In this document: positions 11,185 through 19,402 of the stretch, one piece after another | Numbering within the stretch: the stretch's first letter is position 1 | How the letters are laid out: each line of letters opens with the position of its first letter | Source: Sulfurivermis fontis | GTDB lineage: Bacteria > Pseudomonadota > Gammaproteobacteria > Thiohalomonadales > Thiohalomonadaceae | Assembly: GCF_004001245.1 (NCBI RefSeq) | Contig: NZ_AP018724.1 | Coordinates: 2,534,501 to 2,598,500, forward strand | Length of the DNA stretch: 64,000 nt | Direction: 5' to 3' | Position numbers and translations under genes: made by a program | Notes under the pieces: generated by a model | Database searches by the model: none | The model's input: the letters and a program-made list of their open reading frames with translations, nothing else | What the model was told of the DNA's origin: nothing

Positions 11185-12993
11185 TCAACCGCGCCGGGGG
11201 CCCTGATTGTAGCGACTGGCGGCGAAAAGAGTGGCCATCTGCGGGCGGAAATACTGGTAGTTGTTGCGGCCGGCCTGCTTGGCCGCATACATCGCCGCAT
11301 CGGCATGGCGCAGTAGCATCGCCTCGTCATGGGCGTCGCCGGGGAACAGGGCGATGCCGATACTGACGCCCACCGACAGCTCGCGCCCCTCCACCTGGAA
11401 CGGCTGCGCAAAGGCCGCGATGATCTTGTCCGCTACCTGGGCGGCATCAGCGCTGCCATTCACACCGGTGAGGATGACGGTGAACTCGTCGCCGCCGAGC
11501 CGCGCCACCGTGTCGCTCTCGCGCACGCACAGGCGCAACACGTCGGCGATCACCCGCAGCAGGCTGTCGCCGACGGCATGGCCATGGACATCATTGACCG
11601 GCTTGAAGCGGTCCACATCGAGAAACAGCAACGCCATCTGCCGCTGCTCACGCCGCGCCTGCACCAGCGCATTGTGCAGGCGGTCGTGAAACAGCTCGCG
11701 GTTGGGCAGGTCGGTGAGCGCATCGTAATAGGCCAGACTGTGCAGACGCTTGCGCACGTGCTCCTGGGTGACGATATCGGAAAATATTCCGGCATAGTTC
11801 TGCACCTCACCCTGACTGTCACGGATGGCGATGATGTTGAGCCACTCCAGATAGATCTCGCCGTTCTTGCGCCGATTCCATATCTCGCCCTGCCAGCGCC
11901 CCCCCTGGGCGATCTGCCGCCACATGGCCTGATAGAAGTCGGCGTCGTGCCGGCCCGAGGCGAGCAGGCGCGGCGTCTTGCCCAGCACCTCGTCCTCGCG
12001 GTAGCCGGTGGTGGCGGTAAAGGCCGGATTGACCGAACGGATGTGCAGATCGGCATCGGTGATCATCACACCGTCCGGGGTGTTGTCGATGACCTTGGCG
12101 GCCAGCTGCAACTCTTCCTGCGCCTCGCGCCGTTCGTGGGTGGCGGCAATCAGAATCAGCCCGGTCACCGACCCCAGCACGGTGAAACCCTGCAGGCCGA
12201 GCTGGGTGAACAGTTCCGACGGGCCGACGAGGGGACCGAGGCCGCGCCCCGTGTAGTAAGCCGCGACGAGAGCGGTGAGCAGGGTCAGGGTGGCCATGCC
12301 GCGCACCTCCAGCCGCAGTGCCGCCCAGATGAAGAACACCAGCAACACGAACTCCAGTGAACCGGAGGACGGTGCCACGCTGAAAACCCACTGGCTGACC
12401 AGTACGGCCAGCACGGTCAGCAGCGCCAGCTCCGCCCCCCGGCCCGCTGGCGGCGCATAGGCGCGATTGCTCCACGCCAGGACAAAGGGAGTGAACAGCA
12501 GGATTCCCGCCATGTTGCCCAGCCAGCATTCCGGCACCGCCTGCCAGCCTGCATGCCCAAACTCGTCGCGCAACAGCCCGCCCTCGAACAGGGCGACGGG
12601 CAGGGTCGCCAGGACCACGGCCAGGATAGCGCGCATGATGTCGCTGATATGACAGAGCGGCAGCTCGCTGTTCACCCAGCGGCGGATCAGCCAGGTCGCC
12701 AGCATCGCCTGCGCCACCGCACCAGGTGCCAGCCACGCCATTGTATCGGGCAGGGAAGCAAGCAGCGGGGGGGACAGGACGGCACCGAGGGCGATCCCCG
12801 GCCAGGCCTGGTAACCCAATCGCAGCATGACGGCCACGGCAAGACCGGCCGGCAACCACAACGGCACCACCGTGACGCGCTCCGGGGCCAGATACAGGCT
12901 CAGCCATCCCAACGCGACATAAGCGCCCGCCACGGCCAGCCACCACATGGGTAACCGGATGCCCTTGCCCTGCACCATGCCGCGCACAGCCAT
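11185..12993 (-). CDS. MASE1-PAS-GGDEF diguanylate cyclase
   Basis: 602 aa. The N-terminal ~290 residues form the MASE1 multi-helix sensor, with PLWLPAGLAVAVMLRLG and GNMAGILLFTPF characteristic. A PAS domain follows (~303-425: DNTPDGVMITD, NPAFTATTGY) and then GGDEF (~435-590) with GGDEF at 500-504 and RESD as I-site at 491-494. All catalytic elements for c-di-GMP synthesis and product inhibition are present and there is no EAL domain. A G-rich Shine-Dalgarno lies just before the ATG. Upstream are two tandem MITE copies, which may affect its promoter. Confidence 0.92.
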   Translation of the reverse strand: MAVRGMVQGKGIRLPMWWLAVAGAYVALGWLSLYLAPERVTVVPLWLPAGLAVAVMLRLGYQAWPGIALGAVLSPPLLASLPDTMAWLAPGAVAQAMLATWLIRRWVNSELPLCHISDIMRAILAVVLATLPVALFEGGLLRDEFGHAGWQAVPECWLGNMAGILLFTPFVLAWSNRAYAPPAGRGAELALLTVLAVLVSQWVFSVAPSSGSLEFVLLVFFIWAALRLEVRGMATLTLLTALVAAYYTGRGLGPLVGPSELFTQLGLQGFTVLGSVTGLILIAATHERREAQEELQLAAKVIDNTPDGVMITDADLHIRSVNPAFTATTGYREDEVLGKTPRLLASGRHDADFYQAMWRQIAQGGRWQGEIWNRRKNGEIYLEWLNIIAIRDSQGEVQNYAGIFSDIVTQEHVRKRLHSLAYYDALTDLPNRELFHDRLHNALVQARREQRQMALLFLDVDRFKPVNDVHGHAVGDSLLRVIADVLRLCVRESDTVARLGGDEFTVILTGVNGSADAAQVADKIIAAFAQPFQVEGRELSVGVSIGIALFPGDAHDEAMLLRHADAAMYAAKQAGRNNYQYFRPQMATLFAASRYNQGPRRG

Positions 12994-13023
12994 GTGCCCC
13001 CCCTTTTTCGGCCCGCTATTTCT

Positions 13024-13181
13024 AGGGAAGGTCTGAATAAGTCCATCCTGGACTTTTCAGACCACGCCAAGCGAACAGTGTGATTTTCGCTTGGCTTCAT
13101 TTTTCAACGACTTATCGTCGTTGAAAAATGGCGGCACATCCCTGTGCCGCGGAAGCTCTGAACTTATTCAGAGCTTCCCTA
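13024..13181. mobile_element. MITE-like palindromic element, copy 1 of a tandem pair
   Basis: A ~157-bp element with imperfect 21-bp terminal inverted repeats (AGGGAAGGTCTGAATAAGTCC outer form, 19 of 21 matching the other end), flanked by CTAG. Inside are four more hairpins: GTCCA/TGGAC, CCAAGCGA/TCGCTTGG, TTCAACGA/TCGTTGAA and CGGCACA/TGTGCCG. It has no gene. It shares its final A with copy 2 in a head-to-tail pair. Confidence 0.85.
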
Positions 13182-13338
13182 GGGAAGGCCTGAATAAGTC
13201 CATCCTGGACTTCTCAGACCACGCCAAGCGAACAGTGTGATTTTCGCTTGGCTTCATTTTTCAACGACTTATCGTCGTTGAAAAATGGCGGCACATTCCT
13301 GTGCCGCGGAAGCTCTGAACTTATTCAGAGCTTCCCTA
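13181..13338. mobile_element. MITE-like palindromic element, copy 2 of a tandem pair
   Basis: Differs from copy 1 at only a few positions (GGCCTG for GGTCTG, CTTCTC for CTTTTC, CATTCC for CATCCC). Repeat period is 157 bp. The remaining ~126 bp up to the selO start holds no gene or strong promoter that I can see, so the full gap from 12994 to 13464 is mostly this repeat pair. Confidence 0.85.
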
Positions 13339-13464
13339 GCTGGGGATGAAACACCCGCTTTTATTCCAATAGTAGACTCTTTTACCTGGTTAAAAAGACC
13401 GACAGCGCAAAGCCCCAGACGCAGCGCGGTTGAATGCCATCCGCCCCGCCGCCATGTGAACGCC

Positions 13465-14949
13465 ATGCGCCGCCTCGAAAAGCTCAATCTCACCAACAGC
13501 TACGCCCGCCTGCCGCAGCCTTTCCATACCCGCCTGCAGCCCACGCCGCTGGCAGGTACACGTCTGCTCAGCTTCAATCCGGCGGCGGCGGAACTGCTCG
13601 ACCTCGATCCGCTGGAGGCGCTGCGCCCGGAGTTCACCGCCTGGCTGTCGGGACAGGCCCCGCTGCCGGGCAGCGAGCCGCTGGCAGCGCTCTATGCCGG
13701 CCACCAGTTCGGCCACTACGTGCCGCAACTGGGGGACGGCCGCGCCATCCTGCTCGGCGAGGTGCAGAACGATCGGGGCGAACGCTGGGAGGTACAGTTG
13801 AAGGGCGCCGGGTTGACGCCCTATTCGCGCCGCGGCGACGGCCGCGCCGTGCTGCGCTCGACCATCCGCGAATACCTGTGCAGCGAGGCGATACACGGCC
13901 TCGGCATACCCACCACCCGCGCCCTGTGCCTGTTCGGCAGCGACGAGGAGGTGTGGCGCGAGGAGCCGGAAAGCGGTGCCCTGCTGGTGCGCCTCGCCCC
14001 CAGCCATGTGCGCTTCGGCTCCTTCGAGGTGTTCTACTACCGCCGCCAGTTCGACCACCTGCGCCGTCTGGCCGACTACGTCATCACCCACCACTACCCG
14101 GAGCTGGCAGAGGAAAAGAATCCCTATCTGGGACTGTTCCGCACGGTGACGGAGCGCACCGCGCGCCTCATCGCCCAGTGGCAGGCCGTTGGTTTCGCCC
14201 ACGGCGTGATGAACACCGACAACATGTCCATCCTCGGCCTGACCCTGGACTACGGCCCCTTTGCCTTCCTCGACGATTTCGCTCCCGGCCTGGTCTGCAA
14301 TCACTCCGACTACGAGGGCCGCTACGCCTTCGACCGCCAGCCGAATATTGCCCATTGGAACCTGAGCTGCCTGGGCCAGGCCCTGCTCCCCCTGCTGGGC
14401 GAACCGGTGGAGGCAGCGGTGGAACATGACAACGCCGTGTTGGAGGAATACGCCCCGGCCTTTCATGCCCACTATCAGGAGCTGATGCAGCACAAGCTGG
14501 GGCTGCGCGAACCGCGCCCCGGCGATGCGCAACTGCTGTACGACCTGCTGCAGCTGCTCGCCGCCCAGCACATCGACTACAGCAACTTCTTCCGCGCCCT
14601 GAGCCGCTTCGACAGCACGCCGGGGGCGCGCAACACGGCCCTGCGCGACATGTTCCCGGACCGCGCCGCCTTCGAGCGCTGGGCGGCGGGCTACCGTGAC
14701 CGCCTCGCTGCCGAGCAGAGCGACGATGCCGCCCGCGGCGATGCCATGCGCCGGGTCAACCCGAAATACATCCTGCGCAACTATCTGGCCCAGCAGGCCA
14801 TCACCCGGGCGCAGCAGGGTGACAACGATGAAATCGACACCCTGCTGCGCCTGCTGCACCACCCGTTCGACGAGCATCCGGGCTACGAGGACTACGCCGC
14901 ACCACCGCCGGACTGGGGCCGCCGCCTGGCCATCAGCTGCTCCTCCTGA
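13465..14949 (+). CDS. selO: protein adenylyltransferase SelO (YdiU/UPF0061)
   Basis: 494 aa pseudokinase-fold enzyme that transfers AMP from ATP to Ser/Thr/Tyr of target proteins (family knowledge). Conserved stretches include YAGHQFGHYVPQLGDGRA, KGAGLTPYSRRGDGRAVLRS, MNTDNMSILGLTLDYGPF and FDRQPNIAHWN. It ends ISCSS, the conserved C-terminal CSS that carries selenocysteine in some eukaryotic members. I start at the ATG 13465 (MRRLEK); the frame stays open back into the second MITE copy, but that extension is repeat sequence. A GTG at 13456 is a possible alternative. Confidence 0.93.
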   Translation: MRRLEKLNLTNSYARLPQPFHTRLQPTPLAGTRLLSFNPAAAELLDLDPLEALRPEFTAWLSGQAPLPGSEPLAALYAGHQFGHYVPQLGDGRAILLGEVQNDRGERWEVQLKGAGLTPYSRRGDGRAVLRSTIREYLCSEAIHGLGIPTTRALCLFGSDEEVWREEPESGALLVRLAPSHVRFGSFEVFYYRRQFDHLRRLADYVITHHYPELAEEKNPYLGLFRTVTERTARLIAQWQAVGFAHGVMNTDNMSILGLTLDYGPFAFLDDFAPGLVCNHSDYEGRYAFDRQPNIAHWNLSCLGQALLPLLGEPVEAAVEHDNAVLEEYAPAFHAHYQELMQHKLGLREPRPGDAQLLYDLLQLLAAQHIDYSNFFRALSRFDSTPGARNTALRDMFPDRAAFERWAAGYRDRLAAEQSDDAARGDAMRRVNPKYILRNYLAQQAITRAQQGDNDEIDTLLRLLHHPFDEHPGYEDYAAPPPDWGRRLAISCSS

Positions 14950-15023
14950 GCCGGTATGGGCGCTGGAAAACCCCATGCGTTTGGGCTGATAATCGGATTT
15001 CCCCACGCCTGTGGAGCACGCCG

Positions 15024-15497
15024 ATGCAACAGACCCTGCGCAAGCTGCTCGACCACCCGGAATTCCAGGAAGGGCGCGACTGGCACCGCCTGCGCTGGCC
15101 GGCCAACGAGTACATCTTCCGGGAAGGTGATCCGGCCGATCGGCTGTACCTGCTGGTATCGGGCCAGGTGCGCATCATCGCCGACCTGGAGCTGGAGGCC
15201 GGGCGCCACATCCACCCGGGGGTGTGTGACCTGGAAGCGGGGGAAGTCTTCGGCGAGCTGGCGCTGTTCGACAGGCAGGCGCGCTCCGCCTCGGCCATGG
15301 CCATCAGCGACTGCGAGGTCATTGGCCTGGACGGCCAGCAGTTGCTGGCCTTCCTCGACGCCCACCCGGACATCGGCTATGCGGTGCTGCGCGAACTCAT
15401 CACCGCCCTGGTGGGCCGGCTGCGCAACACCAACCGCAAGCTGTTCTCCATCCTGGCCTGGGGCCTCAAGGCCCACGGCCTGGAACAGCATCTCTAG
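15024..15497 (+). CDS. cyclic nucleotide-binding domain protein
   Basis: 157 aa consisting of one cNMP-binding (CRP-like) beta-barrel: YIFREGDPADRLYLLVSGQVRI, a long loop, then GEVFGELALFDRQARSASAMA, the phosphate-binding cassette with the usual GE and RSA positions. A final helix follows but no DNA-binding HTH, so it is not a CRP-type transcription factor. Ligand and partner are unknown. It follows selO by 74 bp in the same direction and converges on the VIT1-like gene. Confidence 0.85.
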   Translation: MQQTLRKLLDHPEFQEGRDWHRLRWPANEYIFREGDPADRLYLLVSGQVRIIADLELEAGRHIHPGVCDLEAGEVFGELALFDRQARSASAMAISDCEVIGLDGQQLLAFLDAHPDIGYAVLRELITALVGRLRNTNRKLFSILAWGLKAHGLEQHL

Positions 15498-15515
15498 CCG
15501 TCTGCTGGCACCACA

Positions 15516-16094
15516 TCACTCCAGCAACAGCACCAAACCCATCGTCAGCAGGGCGATGAACAGGGTCTGCAGACCGCTGCGCAGCCAATGCTGGCCGGAA
15601 ACCCGCCCGAGAAACACCCCCAGCAGGAATACCGCGACAACGGCACAGCCCAGCGCCGTGTGCAGGGGCAGCCAGGGCAGCGCCACCCCGGCGCGCGCCA
15701 GCCACAGGGGCAGCAGGATGAACAGCGAGATGAACAGCGGTGCGGCACCGTTGACCAGGGCAATCAGCAGCGGCACCCAGCGTGCCGCATGACCGTGGGC
15801 GCTGTCGCCCAGTTCCTTGCCCATCGCCGCCTCCAGCTCGGCCAGCGCCTTACGCCGCTCCGCCGCCTCGCTGACATAGGCACTGCTCACCCCGCTGACG
15901 CCCAGCGCAATGGCCGCGCCGAGACAGGCATTCAGCACGACGGAGAGATCACTGGCGCCGCTGATCGCAAACCCCATGATCAGTCCCAGCATGGTCAGGG
16001 CACCGTCAAAACCATTGACGACGAAATAGCGCCGCGCGATGCCCTGCGAGCGGGTGATGTCCAGCCACAGGCGGGCACGGTGCAGCCAGTGCAC
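15516..16094 (-). CDS. VIT1/CCC1-type transporter family membrane protein
   Basis: 192 aa with about five transmembrane helices. RRYFVVNGFDGALTMLGLIMGF near the N-terminus is the typical start of VIT1/CCC1 (TIGR00267-like) proteins, vacuolar iron/manganese transporters and their prokaryotic relatives. The middle acidic/charged loop (EAAERRKALAELEAAMG) fits the cytosolic metal-binding region. The start is GTG, 1 nt after the stop of the DUF211 gene, indicating one operon. Metal specificity is inference only. Confidence 0.75.
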   Translation of the reverse strand: MHWLHRARLWLDITRSQGIARRYFVVNGFDGALTMLGLIMGFAISGASDLSVVLNACLGAAIALGVSGVSSAYVSEAAERRKALAELEAAMGKELGDSAHGHAARWVPLLIALVNGAAPLFISLFILLPLWLARAGVALPWLPLHTALGCAVVAVFLLGVFLGRVSGQHWLRSGLQTLFIALLTMGLVLLLE

Positions 16095-16095
16095 G

Positions 16096-16362
16096 TCAAG
16101 CCCCGCCGTCGCTGCACACCTCGACCTCGTCGATGCTGTGCAGGGAGCCGCCGCACTGGCCGATGGCCTCGTGCACGCGCCCGAAGTCCAGCGCGCTGCC
16201 CGTCACCTCCACCCTCAGGGTCTCGGTCTTCTCATCCACCTCCAACACCGTCACCTGCACCCGACAGTCCGGACCGGTGGCGGCAATGGCATGGGCGAAC
16301 TCCAGTGCATTGGGGTGGTGTGGCTTGAGTACATCCAGCACCAAGCGTTTGACATTGATCAT
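16096..16362 (-). CDS. DUF211 family protein
   Basis: 88 aa: RLVLDVLKPHHP at the start and SLHSIDEVEV at the end match DUF211, a small ferredoxin-like fold family found mostly in archaea and some proteobacteria. Function unknown. GGAGC precedes the ATG. It is the first gene of a two-gene operon with the VIT1-like transporter, so a role in metal handling is possible (inference). Confidence 0.8.
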   Translation of the reverse strand: MINVKRLVLDVLKPHHPNALEFAHAIAATGPDCRVQVTVLEVDEKTETLRVEVTGSALDFGRVHEAIGQCGGSLHSIDEVEVCSDGGA

Positions 16363-16482
16363 GGCGGGCTCCAGGCGGCATTCGACATGCTTGACGCGAA
16401 GTTATCCTAACGCAGCCGGTGACGGGTGGCATAACCGTCCGCAATGGCGTTACAGTGGGAGCCTGCGCCAAGCCAGTGAATC

Positions 16483-16836
16483 ATGACCATGCACCGCATC
16501 CGACATTTCGCCCTCGCACTGCCCGGCCTGCTGCTGGCCCTCGATGCCGCCGCCTTCAGTCCGGTGCAGCATGAAACCGTGATCCGCCTTGGCGAACTCA
16601 ACGGCGTTGCATTGCAGTGTGGCTACAACGCCGACATGCGCCGCATGAAACAGGCCCTCGTCGACACCGTGCCCAAAGTCAGCCAGCTCGGGGAGCTGTT
16701 CGAGCAGGAAACGCGGAAGTCCTTCCTGCGCATGGTGGAGAAGCGCCAGCCCTGTCCCAATCCGGCCCCCTTCCGCAGCGAGGTGGACGGCGCCATCAGT
16801 GCCCTGCACCGCGCCTTTGCCGGCACCCGACCTTAA
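16483..16836 (+). CDS. exported protein of unknown function
   Basis: 117 aa (115 if the second ATG at 16489 is used) with a clear signal peptide (HFALALPGLLLALDAAAFS). The mature part has two Cys (around LQCGYN and QPCPNP) that could form a disulfide. No family recognised. The senC-like gene starts 13 bp downstream, so the two may be cotranscribed. Confidence 0.65.
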   Translation: MTMHRIRHFALALPGLLLALDAAAFSPVQHETVIRLGELNGVALQCGYNADMRRMKQALVDTVPKVSQLGELFEQETRKSFLRMVEKRQPCPNPAPFRSEVDGAISALHRAFAGTRP

Positions 16837-16849
16837 GGGAGTTCACATC

Positions 16850-17401
16850 ATGACACGCACGCTGCTGCTGTTGGCACTGTTACTGCCCGCGCTACTGTCC
16901 GCGGCGGAAAACGAATCGCCCATCAATGGCCGCTTCATGTTGATGAACCATTACGGCGAAATGGTCACCGACCGCGACTTCGGCAACCGCTACCAGCTCA
17001 TCTACTTCGGCTACACCTTCTGTCCCGACGTCTGTCCCTCGTCACTGATGGTCATCACCCAGGCGCTGAAACTGCTCGGCGACGACGCCGCGCGCATCCA
17101 GCCACTGTTCATCAGCGTCGACCCGGAACGCGACACGCCGCAGGTGCTGCGCGAGTACGTCTCCTATTTCCACCCCAGCATCATCGGCCTCACCGGCTCA
17201 CCGGAACTAATCGCCCGCACGGCACAGAATTTCCGCGTCAGCTATGAAAAGGTACTGGTCCCCGGCATGCCGCCCGACCAGTACCAGATGGACCACTCCG
17301 CCGGGGTGTTCCTGCTCGCGCCCGACGGCCGCCTGCTGGTCAAGTTCGCCCACGGCATCCTGGCCAAGGACATGGCGGCGCGCATCAAGGACTTTCTGTA
17401 A
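16850..17401 (+). CDS. SCO1/SenC/PrrC family protein (copper chaperone / thioredoxin fold)
   Basis: 183 aa with a signal peptide (to about residue 18) and a thioredoxin-like domain. The copper-binding CPDVC (Cys58, Cys62) and distal His149 (MDHSAG) are all present, so Cu delivery to cytochrome c oxidase or a redox role is expected in the periplasm. AAGGGA precedes the ATG at 16850. Length is slightly short for the family but complete. Confidence 0.9.
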   Translation: MTRTLLLLALLLPALLSAAENESPINGRFMLMNHYGEMVTDRDFGNRYQLIYFGYTFCPDVCPSSLMVITQALKLLGDDAARIQPLFISVDPERDTPQVLREYVSYFHPSIIGLTGSPELIARTAQNFRVSYEKVLVPGMPPDQYQMDHSAGVFLLAPDGRLLVKFAHGILAKDMAARIKDFL

Positions 17402-17411
17402 GAAACCCGCG

Positions 17412-17440
17412 TCATCCGCACTGCAAGCCAGCGCGGATGA
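17412..17440. terminator. hairpin between convergent genes
   Basis: TCATCCGC pairs with GCGGATGA, with further CTG/CAG pairing inside. It lies between the stops of the SCO gene (+) and the DsrE-like gene (-). There is no U-tract on either strand, so a role in termination is tentative. Confidence 0.4.
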
Positions 17441-17445
17441 TGTGC

Positions 17446-17979
17446 CTACTCGATCTTGATGTAGGCAAAGCCCTCTTCCTGCTGCAACTGCGCCAGCCGT
17501 ACCACCCCCGAGGGAATCAGCTCCACGGCACTGTACAGCTTGTCCTCCGCCAAGCCGATCTGGCTGCGCGTGATGTTGCACAGCTCCAGCTTGACGTTGT
17601 GTATCTCCGCCAGGGTGAGCAGGCGACCACGCAGATTCTCGCGCAGCTCGGCCAGCGGCTTGTCCTCGGCGAAGGGCGTGCCGGCCAGCTTGTCGTCGGT
17701 GACGAAGCGTATGCCGTGGGCAACGAACACGATGCGCACGTCGTACTCGATGAACTCGTTGGCGTAGTAATTGACCATGTTGTTGATGCTGGTCAGCATC
17801 GCGCTGAAGCGCCGCGGATCGGCAAAGTCGGCGTGATAGACCACCTTCGCCATGCCCTCGGCACGCGCCTGTGGCACCGCCACGCAGGCCAGCAGCACCA
17901 ATGCGAACAGTATCAACCAGCCGGCGCGGCGGCCGGAGGTCGGGGCATGGACTCGGGAAAGAGGGTGAATATGCAGCAT
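17446..17979 (-). CDS. exported DsrE-family-fold protein
   Basis: 177 aa: N-terminal signal peptide (WLILFALVLLACVAVPQARAEG), then a DsrE/DsrF-like domain with KVVYHADFAD, a long helix (FSAMLTSINNMVNYYANE), VRIVFVAHGIRFV and VKLELCNIT, where the single Cys occupies the position usual for these proteins. A periplasmic DsrE-like protein of unknown role; it does not imply dissimilatory sulfur metabolism. Confidence 0.8.
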   Translation of the reverse strand: MLHIHPLSRVHAPTSGRRAGWLILFALVLLACVAVPQARAEGMAKVVYHADFADPRRFSAMLTSINNMVNYYANEFIEYDVRIVFVAHGIRFVTDDKLAGTPFAEDKPLAELRENLRGRLLTLAEIHNVKLELCNITRSQIGLAEDKLYSAVELIPSGVVRLAQLQQEEGFAYIKIE

Positions 17980-18079
17980 GGCGTTGTTCTCCTCCTGTCG
18001 GGCATGGGGGACACGGACGCCCCCTTACCGTGAAGGTGCAGCAGACGGGCATTTCATTCCCGAATCCGGGGAGGCAACA

Positions 18080-18110
18080 AAGAAAAAGGGCCGCATTGGC
18101 TTGCGGCCCT
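18080..18110 (-). terminator. rho-independent terminator of tRNA-Met
   Basis: Read on the minus strand: AGGGCCGC stem, 8-nt loop, GCGGCCCT stem, then TTTTTCTTTG. A classic intrinsic terminator located 25 bp after the tRNA-Met 3' end. Confidence 0.85.
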
Positions 18111-18134
18111 GGTTTCCCTGAGGGAATATCTGAA

Positions 18135-18211
18135 TGGTGGCTACGCTCAGAATCGAACTGAGGACCCCAGCATTATGAGTGCTGTGCTCTAACCAGCTGA
18201 GCTACGTAGCC
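18135..18211 (-). tRNA. tRNA-Met (anticodon CAU, elongator type)
   Basis: A 77-nt cloverleaf on the minus strand: acceptor GGCTACG pairs with CGTAGCC, then A73 and encoded CCA; D-arm AGCTCAGCTGGTTAGAGC; anticodon loop CTCATAA; T-arm with GTTCGATTC. A G1-C72 pair fits an elongator rather than an initiator tRNA (C-A mismatch expected). It has its own promoter and terminator. Confidence 0.95.
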
Positions 18212-18229
18212 TTGGCGCGAAGAGGCGGC

Positions 18230-18258
18230 ATTCTCCAATCTTCCCCCCGTCCTGTCAA
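18230..18258 (-). promoter_or_regulatory. sigma-70 promoter of tRNA-Met
   Basis: On the minus strand: TTGACA (18258-18253), exactly 17 nt, then GAGAAT (18235-18230), followed by GC-rich discriminator-like sequence and the tRNA about 18 nt downstream. A perfect -35 with a weaker -10 is common for stable RNA promoters. Confidence 0.8.
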
Positions 18259-18296
18259 CCCTATAGACTGCTCGGCAGGAACCAGAAGGCAACGGG

Positions 18297-19388
18297 ATGT
18301 TACGGAAAATCCAGCAGTTTCTCGCCGGCGGCAAGGAGCACGATCGGACCACGCACAACTACCGCCTGATCTTCTTCCACAACGCCACCAGCATGGTGGG
18401 ACTGGTGGCGGGTGTCTTGCTGCTGCCGATCAATTTCTACCACGGCCACCTGGCCATCGCCGGGATGCTGGTGCTCGTCCTGGCCGCCACCCTGCACAAC
18501 CTCTACGCGGTGCGCCGCCTGCACCGCATCGAGCGCGCCAACATCATCACCCTGGCAACCCTGCTGCCGCTGTTCGTGGTCCTGGCGGCGGAAGGCGGAA
18601 TCGAGGGCAGCGGTCCCTACTGGCTCGGGCTCTACCCGCTGATCACCTTCTTCGTCGCCGGGCTGCGCGGCGGCCTGTTCTGGAACAGCCTGTTTCTGCT
18701 GCTCCTGTTCGGCATGGCGCTACTGCGCGCCGACGGCGCCGAGTTCATCGCCCCCAGCACAATGCAACTGGTGCTGATGGCCGCGGCCTACCTGTTTTTC
18801 ACCCTGTTCTGCGCCGTCTACGAATACTTCCGCCAGGCCACCGAGGAGGCGTTGCGCCAGTCGCGGGAGCGCCTGCATCACCAGGCCATGTACGACCCGC
18901 TTACCGGCCTGCCCAACCGCACCCTGCTGTACGACCGGCTGAAGACCCTGGTGGAGCAATCGCAACGCTATCAGCGCCGCTTCGCGCTGCTGTTCATCGA
19001 TCTGGACGGTTTCAAGGACGTCAACGACGCCCATGGCCACATGGCGGGCGATACGGTGCTACGGGTGATGGGGGAGCGCCTGCGCGACCTGTCGCGCCTG
19101 GCCGACACGGTAGCCCGCCACGGCGGCGATGAATTCGTCTGGCTGCTGGAGGAGTCCGGCGATGAGGCCGCCGCGACCGAGGTAGCACGGCGCTGCATCG
19201 AGGAACTGAGCCGCCCGCTGCCGCTGAACAGCCATCATGTCAGCCTCGGCGCCAGCATCGGCATCGCCCGCTACCCCGAGCACGGCGACAATGCCGATGC
19301 CCTGATCCAGGCCGCGGACGCAGCCATGTACGCGGCCAAGCGCGCCGGCCGCAACGCCTGGCGCATGGCGGGACCGCGTGCCGCCTAG
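18297..19388 (+). CDS. membrane-bound GGDEF diguanylate cyclase
   Basis: 363 aa: six hydrophobic helices in the first ~185 residues (an unnamed membrane sensor) and a GGDEF domain (~195-358) opening with YDPLTGLPNRTLLYDRL. Active site GGDEF at 276-280 and I-site RLAD at 267-270 are intact. Makes c-di-GMP (family knowledge). It is the third cyclase in the window and stands alone between tRNA-Met and ychF. Confidence 0.92.
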   Translation: MLRKIQQFLAGGKEHDRTTHNYRLIFFHNATSMVGLVAGVLLLPINFYHGHLAIAGMLVLVLAATLHNLYAVRRLHRIERANIITLATLLPLFVVLAAEGGIEGSGPYWLGLYPLITFFVAGLRGGLFWNSLFLLLLFGMALLRADGAEFIAPSTMQLVLMAAAYLFFTLFCAVYEYFRQATEEALRQSRERLHHQAMYDPLTGLPNRTLLYDRLKTLVEQSQRYQRRFALLFIDLDGFKDVNDAHGHMAGDTVLRVMGERLRDLSRLADTVARHGGDEFVWLLEESGDEAAATEVARRCIEELSRPLPLNSHHVSLGASIGIARYPEHGDNADALIQAADAAMYAAKRAGRNAWRMAGPRAA

Positions 19389-19402
19389 AGAACGAAACGA
19401 AA

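Noticed and set aside
12900-13100. Short minus-strand frame beginning MKPSENHTVRLAW, repeated at 31821-32189
   Set aside because: It is just a translation through the MITE; the same peptide appears wherever the repeat does.
13024-13338. Tandem repeat considered as a CRISPR array
   Set aside because: Two 157-bp units without spacers and with terminal inverted repeats; not CRISPR. No CRISPR array or cas gene is visible anywhere in the window.
17446-17979. DsrE-like protein as evidence of a dissimilatory sulfur pathway
   Set aside because: It is a secreted single protein with no dsr or tus genes nearby; the fold is used in many settings.
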